Below are positions 10,246 to 20,549 of a stretch of 64,000 nt of DNA, one piece after another (positions within the stretch are counted from its first letter, which is position 1; each line of letters starts with the position of its first letter). Under the pieces are notes generated by a model. It saw only the letters and a program-made list of their open reading frames with translations. It ran no database searches and was not told the DNA's origin. The translations under genes and the position numbers were made by a program. Source of the stretch: Tragulus kanchil (taxonomy: Eukaryota > Chordata > Mammalia > Artiodactyla > Tragulidae); contig JAIOJX010000002.1 of NCBI GenBank assembly GCA_022376925.1, positions 39,208,501 through 39,272,500 of the forward strand, written 5' to 3'.

Positions 10246-12171
10246 TCTCCAGCCCAGAGCCAACGCACAGGCGGTCGCTGCGGGAAACCGGAAGGGCCGA
10301 GCGCAGAGCCGAACCCGGGCGCCGGCAACATCCTCTGGCCTCTCCCCTCCTAGACCCAGGCTGCGGGCGGCCGGGGTCGGAGGCCGAGTGGCAACGGAAA
10401 GAGGGTCCCGGCCGTACGGCCCCCTCCTTCTCCCCTTCCTCCCCTCCCGTGGCAAGCTCGGGGGTCGCGTCCGTGCTCCTTGGCATTAGGAAGCAGTCTG
10501 TCCGCTCTCCGTCCGCAGCGGTCCCCAGGCTTGGCGCGCTCCCGCAGCACCCCTAGGGCTCCGCGAATTCGCATCGCGCGCTCAGAGCTCCCGAGGCGGG
10601 AGGTCTGGGAGGGGCCTGAGAATCCTCATCTGGATCTACTTGCGAGTGGGAATGCGGGGGCGCCGCGGATCCGGGACCCTCCCCAGGCGCCCCGAGCGCC
10701 GGCTCCGCGCGCGCGGTCTCAGGCGGCGGCGCGACATGCCAGCAGCTGGCGGAGACTCCGGCGGAAGCCGTCGTCCAGGAAGGCGTAGAGGAAGGGATTG
10801 AGGCAGCTGTTGGCGTAGCTGAGGCTGGTAATGAAGTAGGAGGCCGCGACGACCAGCGGCGTCTGCGGGAGGTCGGTGGTGAGCGCCACCACGGTGCTCA
10901 GGTGGTATGGCGTCCAGCAGACGAGGCACACGGCCAAGATCGCCGCCACCAGGACGGTCACTCGCTTCTTGGCGCGGTCCAGGGCCTTGGCGTGGCCGTC
11001 CAGGCGGATGGCGCGCAGCCGGCACAGCAGCGTGGTGTAGAGGACGCAGATGGTGGACACCGGGATGGCGAAGCCGAGCACCAGCGAGTACAGGCGGCTC
11101 GCGCGCCACCAGGCGGCCTCGGGCGGCGGGAAGACCAGCACGCACTGGGGCCGGCCCTGCTCCTCGTCGAGCCTCGCGAACACGGCGAAGGGCAGCACCA
11201 CGAGCGTCTCCAGCCCAGAGCCAACGCACAGGCGGTCGCTGCGGGAAACCGGAAGGGCCGAGCGCAGAGCCGAACCCGGGCGCCGGCAACATCCTCTGGC
11301 CTCTCCCCTCCTAGACCCAGGCTGCGGGCGGCCGGGGTCGGAGGCCGAGTGGCAACGGAAAGAGGGTCCCGGCCGTACGGCCCCCTCCTTCTCCCCTTCC
11401 TCCCCTCCCGTGGCAAGCTCGGGGGTCGCGTCCGTGCTCCTTGGCATTAGGAAGCAGTCTGTCCGCTCTCCGTCCGCAGCGGTCCCCAGGCTTGGCGCGC
11501 TCCCGCAGCACCCCTAGGGCTCCGCGAATTCGCATCGCGCGCTCAGAGCTCCCGAGGCGGGAGGTCTGGGAGGGGCCTGAGAATCCTCATCTGGATCTAC
11601 TTGCGAGTGGGAATGCGGGGGCGCCGCGGATCCGGGACCCCTCCCCCGGGCGCCCCCGAGCGCCGGCTCCGCGCGCGCGGTCTCAGGCGGCGGCGCGACA
11701 TGCCAGCAGCTGGCGGAGACTCCGGCGGAAGCCGTCGTCCAGGAAGGCGTAGAGGAAGGGATTGAGGCAGCTGTTGGCGTAGCTGAGGCTGGTAATGAAG
11801 TAGGAGGCCGCGACGACCAGCGGCGTCTGCGGGAGGTCGGTGGTGAGCGCCACCACGGTGCTCAGGTGGTATGGCGTCCAGCAGACGAGGCACACGGCCA
11901 AGATCGCCGCCACCAGGACGGTCACTCGCTTCTTGGCGCGGTCCAGGGCCTTGGCGTGGCCGTCCAGGCGGATGGCGCGCAGCCGGCACAGCAGCGTGGT
12001 GTAGAGGACGCAGATGGTGGACACCGGGATGGCGAAGCCGAGCACCAGCGAGTACAGGCGGCTCGCGCGCCACCAGGCGGCCTCGGGCGGCGGGAAGACC
12101 AGCACGCACTGGGGCCGGCCCTGCTCCTCGTCGAGCCTCGCGAACACGGCGAAGGGCAGCACCACGAGCGT
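10246..12171 (+). repeat. Tandem duplication 2: copies 10246-11206 and 11207-12171
   Basis: The offset is 961-964 bases. It contains the NPBWR1 3' flank and C-terminal half. Small indels in C/G runs near 10676-10700 against 11639-11665 are the main differences. There is no unmatched spacer. Confidence 0.97.
10719..11207 (-). pseudogene. NPBWR1: Duplicate 3' half of NPBWR1 (C-terminal residues about 168-329), assembly copy
   Basis: This reads identically to the C-terminal half of the full gene, from the end of TM4 through TM7 (CWTP and NPFLY included) to the same RAAA stop. Upstream of residue 168 the sequence jumps at 11207 into NPBWR1 3'-flanking sequence. That flank is the start of the next duplicated copy, so the open frame continues into unrelated codons. 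It has no start codon of its own. The break lies at a duplication junction rather than at a repeat or splice site, so I read it as the end of a contig overlapping its neighbour, not as a genuine broken paralogue. A real truncated tandem duplicate cannot be excluded from sequence alone. Confidence 0.9.
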
Positions 12172-12672
12172 CGCGAGCCCCCAGACCGCCAGGCTAACGG
12201 CGCGCGCGGCCGCGTAGGTGCGGCCGGCCACCCGGCGCGACTCGGCCGTGGCCAGCACCACCAGGTAGCGGTCGGCGCTCATGACCGTGAGAAAGTAGAG
12301 GCTGGAGAAGGTGTTGTACTGGTCGATGGCCACGATGAACTTGCACATGAGCTCCCCGAAGGGCCAGCGCTGCAGCAGGAAGTCAGCGATGTTGACGGGC
12401 AGCACCAGCGTGAAGAGCTCGTCGGCCACGGCCAGGTTGAGGATGAACAGGTTGGTGACGGTCTTCTTGCGGGGCGCCCGCAGCAGCACGTACAGCACCG
12501 CCGAGTTGCCCGCCAGCCCCACGGCGCAGATCACCGCGTACACCACGGGCACGGCCACCGCCAGCGGCGGTGGCAGGGACGGGGGCGGCCCGGACGCGTT
12601 GGCGCAGCCGGGCGCGGGCGGGGGGCACAAGCTGTTGGCGCGCTCTGGTGCCCAGAACGACTCGTTCTGCAT
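11683..12672 (-). CDS. NPBWR1: Neuropeptides B/W receptor 1 (GPR7), full-length single-exon GPCR
   Basis: Encodes a 329-residue class A GPCR, close to the roughly 328 residues of mammalian NPBWR1. The family is a plasma-membrane receptor for neuropeptides B and W, couples to Gi/o, and acts in feeding, neuroendocrine and pain circuits. Visible features: N-glycosylation sequons at N3 and N25 in a Pro-rich N-terminus; TM1 with GN at 55-56; TM2 LAVAD with D84; WPFG at 103-106; C110 and C189 as the expected extracellular disulfide; DRY at 134-136; TM6 CWTP at 264-267; TM7 NPFLY at 304-308; a Cys at 325 suited to palmitoylation; C-terminus ending RAAA. No intron interrupts it, as expected for this gene. 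The start is the Met opening MQNESFW because receptor homology begins there. The frame stays open for another 114 codons upstream, but that stretch reads like GC-rich 5'UTR. Flanking partial copies at 10719-11207 and 13257-13772 are assembly duplicates. NPBWR2 is the main alternative; the TM1-TM3 sequence matches NPBWR1 better. Confidence 0.95.
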   Translation of the reverse strand: MQNESFWAPERANSLCPPPAPGCANASGPPPSLPPPLAVAVPVVYAVICAVGLAGNSAVLYVLLRAPRKKTVTNLFILNLAVADELFTLVLPVNIADFLLQRWPFGELMCKFIVAIDQYNTFSSLYFLTVMSADRYLVVLATAESRRVAGRTYAAARAVSLAVWGLATLVVLPFAVFARLDEEQGRPQCVLVFPPPEAAWWRASRLYSLVLGFAIPVSTICVLYTTLLCRLRAIRLDGHAKALDRAKKRVTVLVAAILAVCLVCWTPYHLSTVVALTTDLPQTPLVVAASYFITSLSYANSCLNPFLYAFLDDGFRRSLRQLLACRAAA

Positions 12673-13029
12673 CCTGGCGAGGACAGGGGCTCGATCTACT
12701 TCACCGCCGCCGCCCGGCGGGGCTCTGCGGTTCCGGGGACGCGACCCGCGCCAAGGCGCACGCGACTGCGCTCCGAGCCAGTCTCTGGCCTTTAGAAGAG
12801 GCGCGTTCCCGCCGCTCTTTCCGCGCACCTGCGCGGCGGACTCCCGGACTGCGACGCGGAGTTGATGGAGAGTACCGCTTAGGCTCGTGAACGACGCGCA
12901 GCTCTGGAGAGGAGAGCCGTTCCGAAGGGCAAGGGCAGCCGGCACCCACCCTGCCCCACGTGATCGCTCTCTGCCACCTGTTGAAATCTTCCTCTGCCCC
13001 GTTGGCCACATCAAAGAAGCGCTAGAGAG

Positions 13030-13060
13030 AGGAATTCTCTCGGTTATAGGAAAAGCATAA
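13030..13060 (-). promoter_or_regulatory. Possible TATA-like element upstream of NPBWR1
   Basis: On the minus strand CTATAA occurs at 13044-13049, about 375 bases upstream of the start codon, in an otherwise GC-rich flank, so a start site near 13015 is possible. It is repeated at about 14144-14149 in the duplicated copy. No transcript evidence is available, so this is only a candidate. Confidence 0.25.
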
Positions 13061-13256
13061 ATCCACTTTCCCTGCGTGAGCCCCTACCCTGCCCCCGGAG
13101 GTCCGGGTCACCTGAGAGAGTCCTGCAACGGCCAGCTTGGGCCCCCCGAGGTTCCGTGAGCCCTCGGGAACACCGCGCCGAACAGCAGCCGCTGCCTCAC
13201 CCCGCCGGTGCGCGGACAGGGTCTGCGTCTTCCCGAGCTGGCTGGAGGCGGCGCGT

Positions 13257-13772
13257 GCAGCACCACGAGCGTCGCGAGCCCCAGACCGCCAGGCTAACGG
13301 CGCGCGCGGCCGCGTAGGTGCGGCCGGCCACCCGGCGCGACTCGGCCGTGGCCAGCACCACCAGGTAGCGGTCGGCGCTCATGACCGTGAGAAAGTAGAG
13401 GCTGGAGAAGGTGTTGTACTGGTCGATGGCCACGATGAACTTGCACATGAGCTCCCCGAAGGGCCAGCGCTGCAGCAGGAAGTCAGCGATGTTGACGGGC
13501 AGCACCAGCGTGAAGAGCTCGTCGGCCACGGCCAGGTTGAGGATGAACAGGTTGGTGACGGTCTTCTTGCGGGGCGCCCGCAGCAGCACGTACAGCACCG
13601 CCGAGTTGCCCGCCAGCCCCACGGCGCAGATCACCGCGTACACCACGGGCACGGCCACCGCCAGCGGCGGTGGCAGGGACGGGGGCGGCCCGGACGCGTT
13701 GGCGCAGCCGGGCGCGGGCGGGGGGCACAAGCTGTTGGCGCGCTCTGGTGCCCAGAACGACTCGTTCTGCAT
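13257..13772 (-). pseudogene. NPBWR1: Duplicate 5' half of NPBWR1 (N-terminal residues about 1-165), assembly copy
   Basis: This has the same start codon context (start at 13770-13772) and the same residues as the full gene through TM1-TM4, DRY included. After AVWG at residue 165 one C is missing from a run of C's (four here, five in the full copy at about 12178-12182). The frame then shifts and runs into sequence belonging to the far 5' flank. The one-base homopolymer deletion lies within about 25 bases of the junction, as at most other junctions in the window. It is best read as the low-quality start of a contig. Confidence 0.9.
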
Positions 13773-14671
13773 CCTGGCGAGGACAGGGGCTCGATCTACT
13801 TCACCGCCGCCGCCCGGCGGGGCTCTGCGGTTCCGGGGACGCGACCCGCGCCAAGGCGCACGCGACTGCGCTCCGAGCCAGTCTCTGGCCTTTAGAAGAG
13901 GCGCGTTCCCGCCGCTCTTTCCGCGCACCTGCGCGGCGGACTCCCGGACTGCGACGCGGAGTTGATGGAGAGTACCGCTTAGGCTCGTGAACGACGCGCA
14001 GCTCTGGAGAGGAGAGCCGTTCCGAAGGGCAAGGGCAGCCGGCACCCACCCTGCCCCACGTGATCGCTCTCTGCCACCTGTTGAAATCTTCCTCTGCCCC
14101 GTTGGCCACATCAAAGAAGCGCTAGAGAGAGGAATTCTCTCGGTTATAGGAAAAGCATAAATCCACTTTCCCTGCGTGAGCCCCTACCCTGCCCCCGGAG
14201 GTCCGGGTCACCTGAGAGAGTCCTGCAACGGCCAGCTTGGGCCCCCCGAGGTTCCGTGAGCCCCTCGGGAACACCGCGCCGAACAGCAGCCGCTGCCTCA
14301 CCCCGCCGGTGCGCGGACAGGGTCTGCGTCTTCCCGAGCTGGCTGGAGAGGCGGCGGCGTGGGCGGGCGGCGCGTTCCCTCCCTATGTGCGCCCGGAGGC
14401 GGCCACCCGCGTCTCCCCTTGTCCCGCCCGGGTACCTGGAAGCGCTGGACTGGAGACCTGGCGGCCGCCCTCAGCGCCCACCCGAACGAAGCAGAACAGC
14501 CTCGAGTCAAGAACAGCATTACCCGAAAACAAAGGAATCATTTTTCCGTTCCAGAAATGTGAACTGTCCCTAAATGTAATGAAAAACTCTCCTGTTAAGA
14601 ATTAAATGAAAGAAAAGCCAAGTTAGAGTCTGTTTTAAAGGAGAGCGATGCAGCAGAGGCTCCCATTCCAG

Positions 14672-14876
14672 TTTCGTTCTCGTTCAGTCGTCAGGGCCTG
14701 CGGACTCTCTGTGACCCCAAGGACTGTAGCCCGCCAGCCTTCTCTGAGCATGGAATTCTCGAGGCAAGAATACTAGAGTGGGTTGTCGCTTCCTTCTTCA
14801 GGGAATCTTCCTTACCCAGGGATCAATCTTAGGGTTGGCAGGCAGATTCTTTATCACTGAGCCCCCTGGGAAGCCC
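14672..14876 (-). mobile_element. Bov-tA SINE, diverged (repeated at about 15797-15997)
   Basis: Antisense BovB-tail, core and tRNA-head order, with the reversed head ending CCCCCTGGGAAGCCCC. The second occurrence comes from duplication 4. Confidence 0.85.
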
Positions 14877-15164
14877 CATTAAAAATTGCTGTTTTTTAAA
14901 AATATGCTCAGAACAGTTTTCAAAGACTGCATTCAAAACAGTAAACAAAGCATTTAAGAAACGTTTGTTTGTTTGATTGTTTTTAAAAAGGCAACAATTT
15001 ACAGAAAGTCTCAGTACAGAGACACCTGGGATTCAGTTTCGCTGGAATTTGCTTTTGCATTTCATGGCTGTTCAAGAGGGAATGTGAATGCAGTTTTTAA
15101 ATGGAAAACATTCTTTTCCCATTCCTCTGGTCCCCACAGGGTTACAAGATTATTTTGTCCGCGT

Positions 15165-15295
15165 TAATCACTCAGTCCTGTTGGACTCTTGTGACTCCAT
15201 GGATGGTAGCCCTCCAGACTCTTCCATCCATGGAAGTCTCCAGGCAGGAATACTGGGGTGGGTTGCCCTTTCTTTCCAGGGATCTTCCCACCCAA
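15165..15295 (-). mobile_element. Bov-A SINE monomer (repeated at about 16287-16420 and 17366-17499)
   Basis: Antisense BovB-derived block with GTGACTCCATGGATGGTAG and the AATACTGGGGTGGGTTGCC core. The complete form ends near TTCCCCACCCAGG at about 16420. All three occurrences are one element seen through duplications 4 and 5. Confidence 0.82.
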
Positions 15296-16022
15296 TTTTG
15301 GAATGGATTTGACACCCACGGGTCCAGGCCCTTGGAGAGGAGTCCTGGGCCAACGGCCAGCTTGGGCCCCGAGGTTCCGTGAGCCCCTCGGGAACACCGC
15401 GCCGAACAGCAGCCGCTGCCTCACCCCGCCGGTGCGCGGACAGGGTCTGCGTCTTCCCGAGCTGGCTGGAGAGCGGCGGCGTGGGCGGGCGGCGCGTTCC
15501 CTCCTATGTGCGCCCGGAGGCGGCCACCCGCGTCTCCCCTTGTCCCGCCCGGGTACCTGGAAGCGCTGGACTGGAGACCTGGCGGCCGCCCTCAGCGCCC
15601 ACCCGAACGAAGCAGAACAGCCTCGAGTCAAGAACAGCATTACCCGAAAACAAAGGAATCATTTTTCCGTTCCAGAAATGTGAACTGTCCCTAAATGTAA
15701 TGAAAAACTCTCCTGTTAAGAATTAAATGAAAGAAAAGCCAAGTTAGAGTCTGTTTTAAAGGAGAGCGATGCAGCAGAGGCTCCCATTCCAGTTTCGTTC
15801 TCGTTCAGTCGTCAGGGCCTGCGGACTCTCTGTGACCCCAAGGACTGTAGCCCGCCAGCCTTCTCTGAGCATGGAATTCTCGAGGCAAGAATACTAGAGT
15901 GGGTTGTCGCTTCCTTCTTCAGGGAATCTTCCTTACCCAGGGATCAATCTTAGGGTTGGCAGGCAGATTCTTTATCACTGAGCCCCCTGGGAAGCCCCAT
16001 TAAAAATTGCTGTTTTTTAAAA

Positions 16023-18187
16023 ATATGCTCAGAACAGTTTTCAAAGACTGCATTCAAAACAGTAAACAAAGCATTTAAGAAACGTTTGTTTGTTTGATTG
16101 TTTTTAAAAAGGCAACAATTTACAGAAAGTCTCAGTACAGAGACACCTGGGATTCAGTTTCGCTGGAATTTGCTTTTGCATTTCATGGCTGTTCAAGAGG
16201 GAATGTGAATGCAGTTTTTAAATGGAAAACATTCTTTTCCCATTCCTCTGGTCCCCACAGGGTTACAAGATTATTTTGTCCGCGTTAATCACTCAGTCCT
16301 GTTGGACTCTTGTGACTCCATGGATGGTAGCCCTCCAGACTCTTCCATCCATGGAAGTCTCCAGGCAGGAATACTGGGGTGGGTTGCCCTTTCTTTTCCA
16401 GGGGATCTTCCCCACCCAGGATAGTAACATATATATAGGCATATGACATGGCTTATTAACAGAGACACACTGCTCTGGTTCTCGGCTAAAGAGAACCACC
16501 AGCCATGGCAGTGGTGTTACCAAGGCCAGGCCTGGAGCCTCCAGGTCGTCCTCTGTTAAGAAGCAGCCTCAGGTGGGCTCCTCACCTCTGAGGACTGGAT
16601 GAAATCAGTGCAGTATTCTCCCCAGTTCTTGTTTTCTTCCTCCACCTTCCTTTGAGAGATCCAGTATATTACGGCTCAGGATTCTCTCCTGTTTCCCTGC
16701 AGTCAGTTCCGCTTTTATAGAGGAAGGCGAAAGCCCAAGTGAAATGCATGTTTGATCCTGTATGAAGTCTTGACAGAGGAAAGGGCCTGAGATAGAGAGA
16801 AGGAGATGGGAAGTAACCGGTGAAAGAAACCTGGAAGGGCAGAAATCCAAGTGCTTCCCCTTATTCAATCAATCCTCTTTTTACTCAACTCTGTGTGAGT
16901 TTGATTTCCCTGCAGTTTCATGCTTTGCGTGAAGAAAATGACAAGAGAGTCAGGCTACGTCCATGAGCAAAAAATATGTAAGAAAAGACCACATAATGTT
17001 AAGTGAAAGAAAAAGAATATAAATATATAACAGCAATAATGTACATATAATACAGCTGTATACATATGCAAATATCTGTGTGTATGTATGTGGACCTATA
17101 CATATGCTCAGAACAGTTTTCAAAGACTGCATTCAAAACAGTAAACAAAGCATTTAAGAAACGTTTGTTTGTTTGATTGTTTTTAAAAAGGCAACAATTT
17201 ACAGAAAGTCTCAGTACAGAGACACCTGGGATTCAGTTTCGCTGGAATTTGCTTTTGCATTTCATGGCTGTTCAAGAGGGAATGTGAATGCAGTTTTTAA
17301 ATGGAAAACATTCTTTTCCCATTCCTCTGGTCCCCACAGGGTTACAAGATTATTTTGTCCGCGTTAATCACTCAGTCCTGTTGGACTCTTGTGACTCCAT
17401 GGATGGTAGCCCTCCAGACTCTTCCATCCATGGAAGTCTCCAGGCAGGAATACTGGGGTGGGTTGCCCTTTCTTTTCCAGGGGATCTTCCCCACCCAGGA
17501 TAGTAACATATATATAGGCATATGACATGGCTTATTAACAGAGACACACTGCTCTGGTTCTCGGCTAAAGAGAACCACCAGCCATGGCAGTGGTGTTACC
17601 AAGGCCAGGCCTGGAGCCTCCAGGTCGTCCTCTGTTAAGAAGCAGCCTCAGGTGGGCTCCTCACCTCTGAGGACTGGATGAAATCAGTGCAGTATTCTCC
17701 CCAGTTCTTGTTTTCTTCCTCCACCTTCCTTTGAGAGATCCAGTATATTACGGCTCAGGATTCTCTCCTGTTTCCCTGCAGTCAGTTCCGCTTTTATAGA
17801 GGAAGGCGAAAGCCCAAGTGAAATGCATGTTTGATCCTGTATGAAGTCTTGACAGAGGAAAGGGCCTGAGATAGAGAGAAGGAGATGGGAAGTAACCGGT
17901 GAAAGAAACCTGGAAGGGCAGAAATCCAAGTGCTTCCCCTTATTCAATCAATCCTCTTTTTACTCAACTCTGTGTGAGTTTGATTTCCCTGCAGTTTCAT
18001 GCTTTGCGTGAAGAAAATGACAAGAGAGTCAGGCTACGTCCATGAGCAAAAAATATGTAAGAAAAGACCACATAATGTTAAGTGAAAGAAAAAGAATATA
18101 AATATATAACAGCAATAATGTACATATAATACAGCTGTATACATATGCAAATATCTGTGTGTATGTATGTGGACCTATACATATGCT
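16023..18187 (+). repeat. Tandem duplication 5: copies 16023-17101 and 17102-18187
   Basis: The offset is 1079. The copies are nearly identical over the whole length, with ATATGCT at the seam. The region 16023-16419 is also in duplication 4, so that stretch occurs three times (about 14900, 16023 and 17102). Confidence 0.97.
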
Positions 18188-18250
18188 TCATTTGCAAGCA
18201 TTTAGAGACTTTCTAGGTTTAAATTATTGGTTTCCAGCTTAATTGCATGT
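16430..18250. other. Intergenic DNA with no gene; AT-rich stretch at 16950-17100
   Basis: Unique-looking sequence after the Bov-A monomer, repeated once within this interval by duplication 5. Nothing coding is recognised. Confidence 0.4.
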
Positions 18251-20204
18251 GGACAGAGATCAAACTCAATACAATTTCAATTCATTGGCATTTGTTGAAA
18301 CATTACCCTGATATCAAAACCAGGAAAAGACGCTACAAGGACAGAAAACACAGATCCATGTATGTCATGAACACAGATGCAAAATCCTCAACAAAGTATT
18401 ACAAAGTGAATCCAATGATGTTTAAAAGGCATTGTACTACATGACCATGTAGGATTTACCCCAGGTATCCAAGTTTGGTTCAACATTAAAAAATCAGTTC
18501 ATGTAATCTATCACATCAACAGACATTAGAAGAGAAATTACTTATCTATAGAAATGGCAAATTATTTGACCAAATTCAACACCCATTCACGATCAAACTC
18601 TCAGCAAGAATAGTGGAGGAATTCATCATCTGGATAAGGAACATTGGCCCCAAAAATCCTCCAGGTAATACCACACCTAATAATGAGAAGTTAATACAAT
18701 CTTAGCTTTCCCGCTAAGATTGGAAGAAAGCAAAGATGTCCCATCTCTTCACTTTCTTTCGATATTGCACTGGAAATCTAAGCTAATGCTTATAATGCTT
18801 ACAGGAAGTCTTTCTTTTCACCTGCCCTCTATCTGCCAACAGAGCTCAGACAAAGGACCTGGCCCAGAAGGGCGCTATCTCAATAGATTTACCAAAAAGA
18901 CGGGGCGGGTGTGGGGAGCTGGACGGGGCCTGGAGACCAGTCCTCTGTGTCCCACTGTCTATGCAAGCCCAGCAAACATCAGTTCTCCAAGCAGCTGCTT
19001 GTCCATCGCCGTGTGAACTGCCTCCTGCCTGCTGAAGCCCCCAACCCCACCCCTTCTCCTCTCAGATGCCATGGAAGCCCCTACATGTCCTGGGACCTCA
19101 TAGGGCAGGGCTCCAGTGCTACGTCCATGAGCAAAAAATATGTAAGAAAAGACCACATAATGTTAAGTGAAAGAAAAAGAATATAAATATATAACAGCAA
19201 TAATGTACATATAATACAGCTGTATACATATGCAAATATCTGTGTGTATGTATGTGGACCTATACATATGCTTCATTTGCAAGCATTTAGAGACTTTCTA
19301 GGTTTAAATTATTGGTTTCCAGCTTAATTGCATGTGGACAGAGATCAAACTCAATACAATTTCAATTCATTGGCATTTGTTGAAACATTACCCTGATATC
19401 AAAACCAGGAAAAGACGCTACAAGGACAGAAAACACAGATCCATGTATGTCATGAACACAGATGCAAAATCCTCAACAAAGTATTACAAAGTGAATCCAA
19501 TGATGTTTAAAAGGCATTGTACTACATGACCATGTAGGATTTACCCCAGGTATCCAAGTTTGGTTCAACATTAAAAAATCAGTTCATGTAATCTATCACA
19601 TCAACAGACATTAGAAGAGAAATTACTTATCTATAGAAATGGCAAATTATTTGACCAAATTCAACACCCATTCACGATCAAACTCTCAGCAAGAATAGTG
19701 GAGGAATTCATCATCTGGATAAGGAACATTGGCCCCAAAAATCCTCCAGGTAATACCACACCTAATAATGAGAAGTTAATACAATCTTAGCTTTCCCGCT
19801 AAGATTGGAAGAAAGCAAAGATGTCCCATCTCTTCACTTTCTTTCGATATTGCACTGGAAATCTAAGCTAATGCTTATAATGCTTACAGGAAGTCTTTCT
19901 TTTCACCTGCCCTCTATCTGCCAACAGAGCTCAGACAAAGGACCTGGCCCAGAAGGGCGCTATCTCAATAGATTTACCAAAAAGACGGGGCGGGTGTGGG
20001 GAGCTGGACGGGGCCTGGAGACCAGTCCTCTCTGTGTCCCACTGTCTATGCAAGCCCAGCAAACATCAGTTCTCCAAGCAGCTGCTTGTCCATCGCCGTG
20101 TGAACTGCCTCCTGCCTGCTGAAGCCCCCAACCCCACCCCTTCTCCTCTCAGATGCCATGGAAGCCCCTACATGTCCTGGGACCTCATAGGGCAGGGCTC
20201 CAGT
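18033..20204 (+). repeat. Tandem duplication 6: copies 18033-19117 and 19118-20204
   Basis: The offset is 1085. It contains an old L1 ORF2 fragment. The end of the first copy lacks one CT step (about 18943 against 20030). Confidence 0.97.
18250..18830 (+). mobile_element. Old L1 ORF2 fragment (repeated at about 19335-19915)
   Basis: The broken frames match the L1 reverse-transcriptase stretch containing 'MTDANAKILNKVL'- and 'GYTPGIQ'-like wording and the 'SAKFNTHSRSNSQQE'-type region. Many stops and frameshifts mark it as ancient. Confidence 0.75.
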
Positions 20205-20549
20205 GCAAATGTCATTAAATCTGATTTTCTCCTGTTAATCTGTTTCACATCCATTTAATTCTTCGACCAACTAGAAGAACCTAGAAGGAAGAGAGGGAAA
20301 TGCTTTTCTTCTCAAGTAGCACTCTAGTATCAGTTTGCTTTTGCAGCTTAGGAAGATAAACTGATAAACACAAATTGCTCCTAATGTACCTTCATATTGG
20401 AACCTCGTGTGCTTTGAGCATCATTAAGACAGATATGCAATGGAGGTGCTGGCTGCCTCAAGTCTGAGGGCAACAGTGCAGCCATAACACTCCTTTGTTT
20501 ACCCAAATGTTCTCTGGAAGACATTTCCACTAATAAAATATGTTGAAAC
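18831..20549. other. Intergenic DNA, nothing recognised apart from the L1 repeat copy
   Basis: The GC-rich 18895-19117 stretch (repeated at 19980-20204) and the AT-rich 20205-20549 stretch show no domain and no repeat that I recognise. Confidence 0.4.

Larger units (their letters stand above)
12156..14350 (+). repeat. Tandem duplication 3: copies 12156-13250 and 13257-14350
   Basis: The offset is 1101, then 1100. It contains the NPBWR1 N-terminal half and 5' flank. One C is lost at the start of the second copy, and several bases are lost at the end of the first (around 13159 and 13245-13256). Confidence 0.97.
9700..14560. promoter_or_regulatory. CpG-rich island covering NPBWR1 and both flanks
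   Basis: Base composition changes abruptly from AT-rich intergenic DNA to dense C/G with very frequent CG dinucleotides from about 9.7 kb. It falls back to AT-rich sequence soon after 14.5 kb. The island spans the 3' flank, the whole coding exon and the 5' flank. Part of its apparent length comes from three duplications inside it; collapsed it is nearer 2.8 kb. CpG islands over single-exon neuropeptide receptor genes are common. I estimated composition by eye and did not compute observed/expected CpG. Confidence 0.75.
14226..16419 (+). repeat. Tandem duplication 4: copies 14226-15295 and 15351-16419
   Basis: The offset is about 1125. Bases 15296-15350 look like an error-rich rendering of both flanks; the end of this bridge is alignable, with gaps, to 14205-14230. 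Homopolymer losses lie at the end of copy 1 (15270-15295) and the start of copy 2 (15367-15505). Confidence 0.96.

Noticed and set aside
10719..11447. A 242-codon frame fusing an unrelated N-terminus to the receptor's C-terminal half
   Set aside because: The fusion point is duplication junction 2 and the N-terminal part is the translated 3' flank of the same gene.
11866..12795. A 309-codon plus-strand open frame antisense to NPBWR1
   Set aside because: It is a shadow of the GC-rich receptor gene on the other strand. Its His/Gln/Gly/Arg-rich content and lack of any domain are typical of antisense frames in CpG islands.
13197..14114. A 305-codon minus-strand frame that looks like a truncated receptor with a new C-terminus
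   Set aside because: The new C-terminus arises from a one-base deletion next to duplication junction 3 followed by 5'-flank sequence. It is an assembly product, not a splice or paralogue form.
14900..17500. A three-copy satellite-like array
   Set aside because: The three copies come from two overlapping assembly duplications (4 and 5). Copies elsewhere share no sequence, so there is no satellite.
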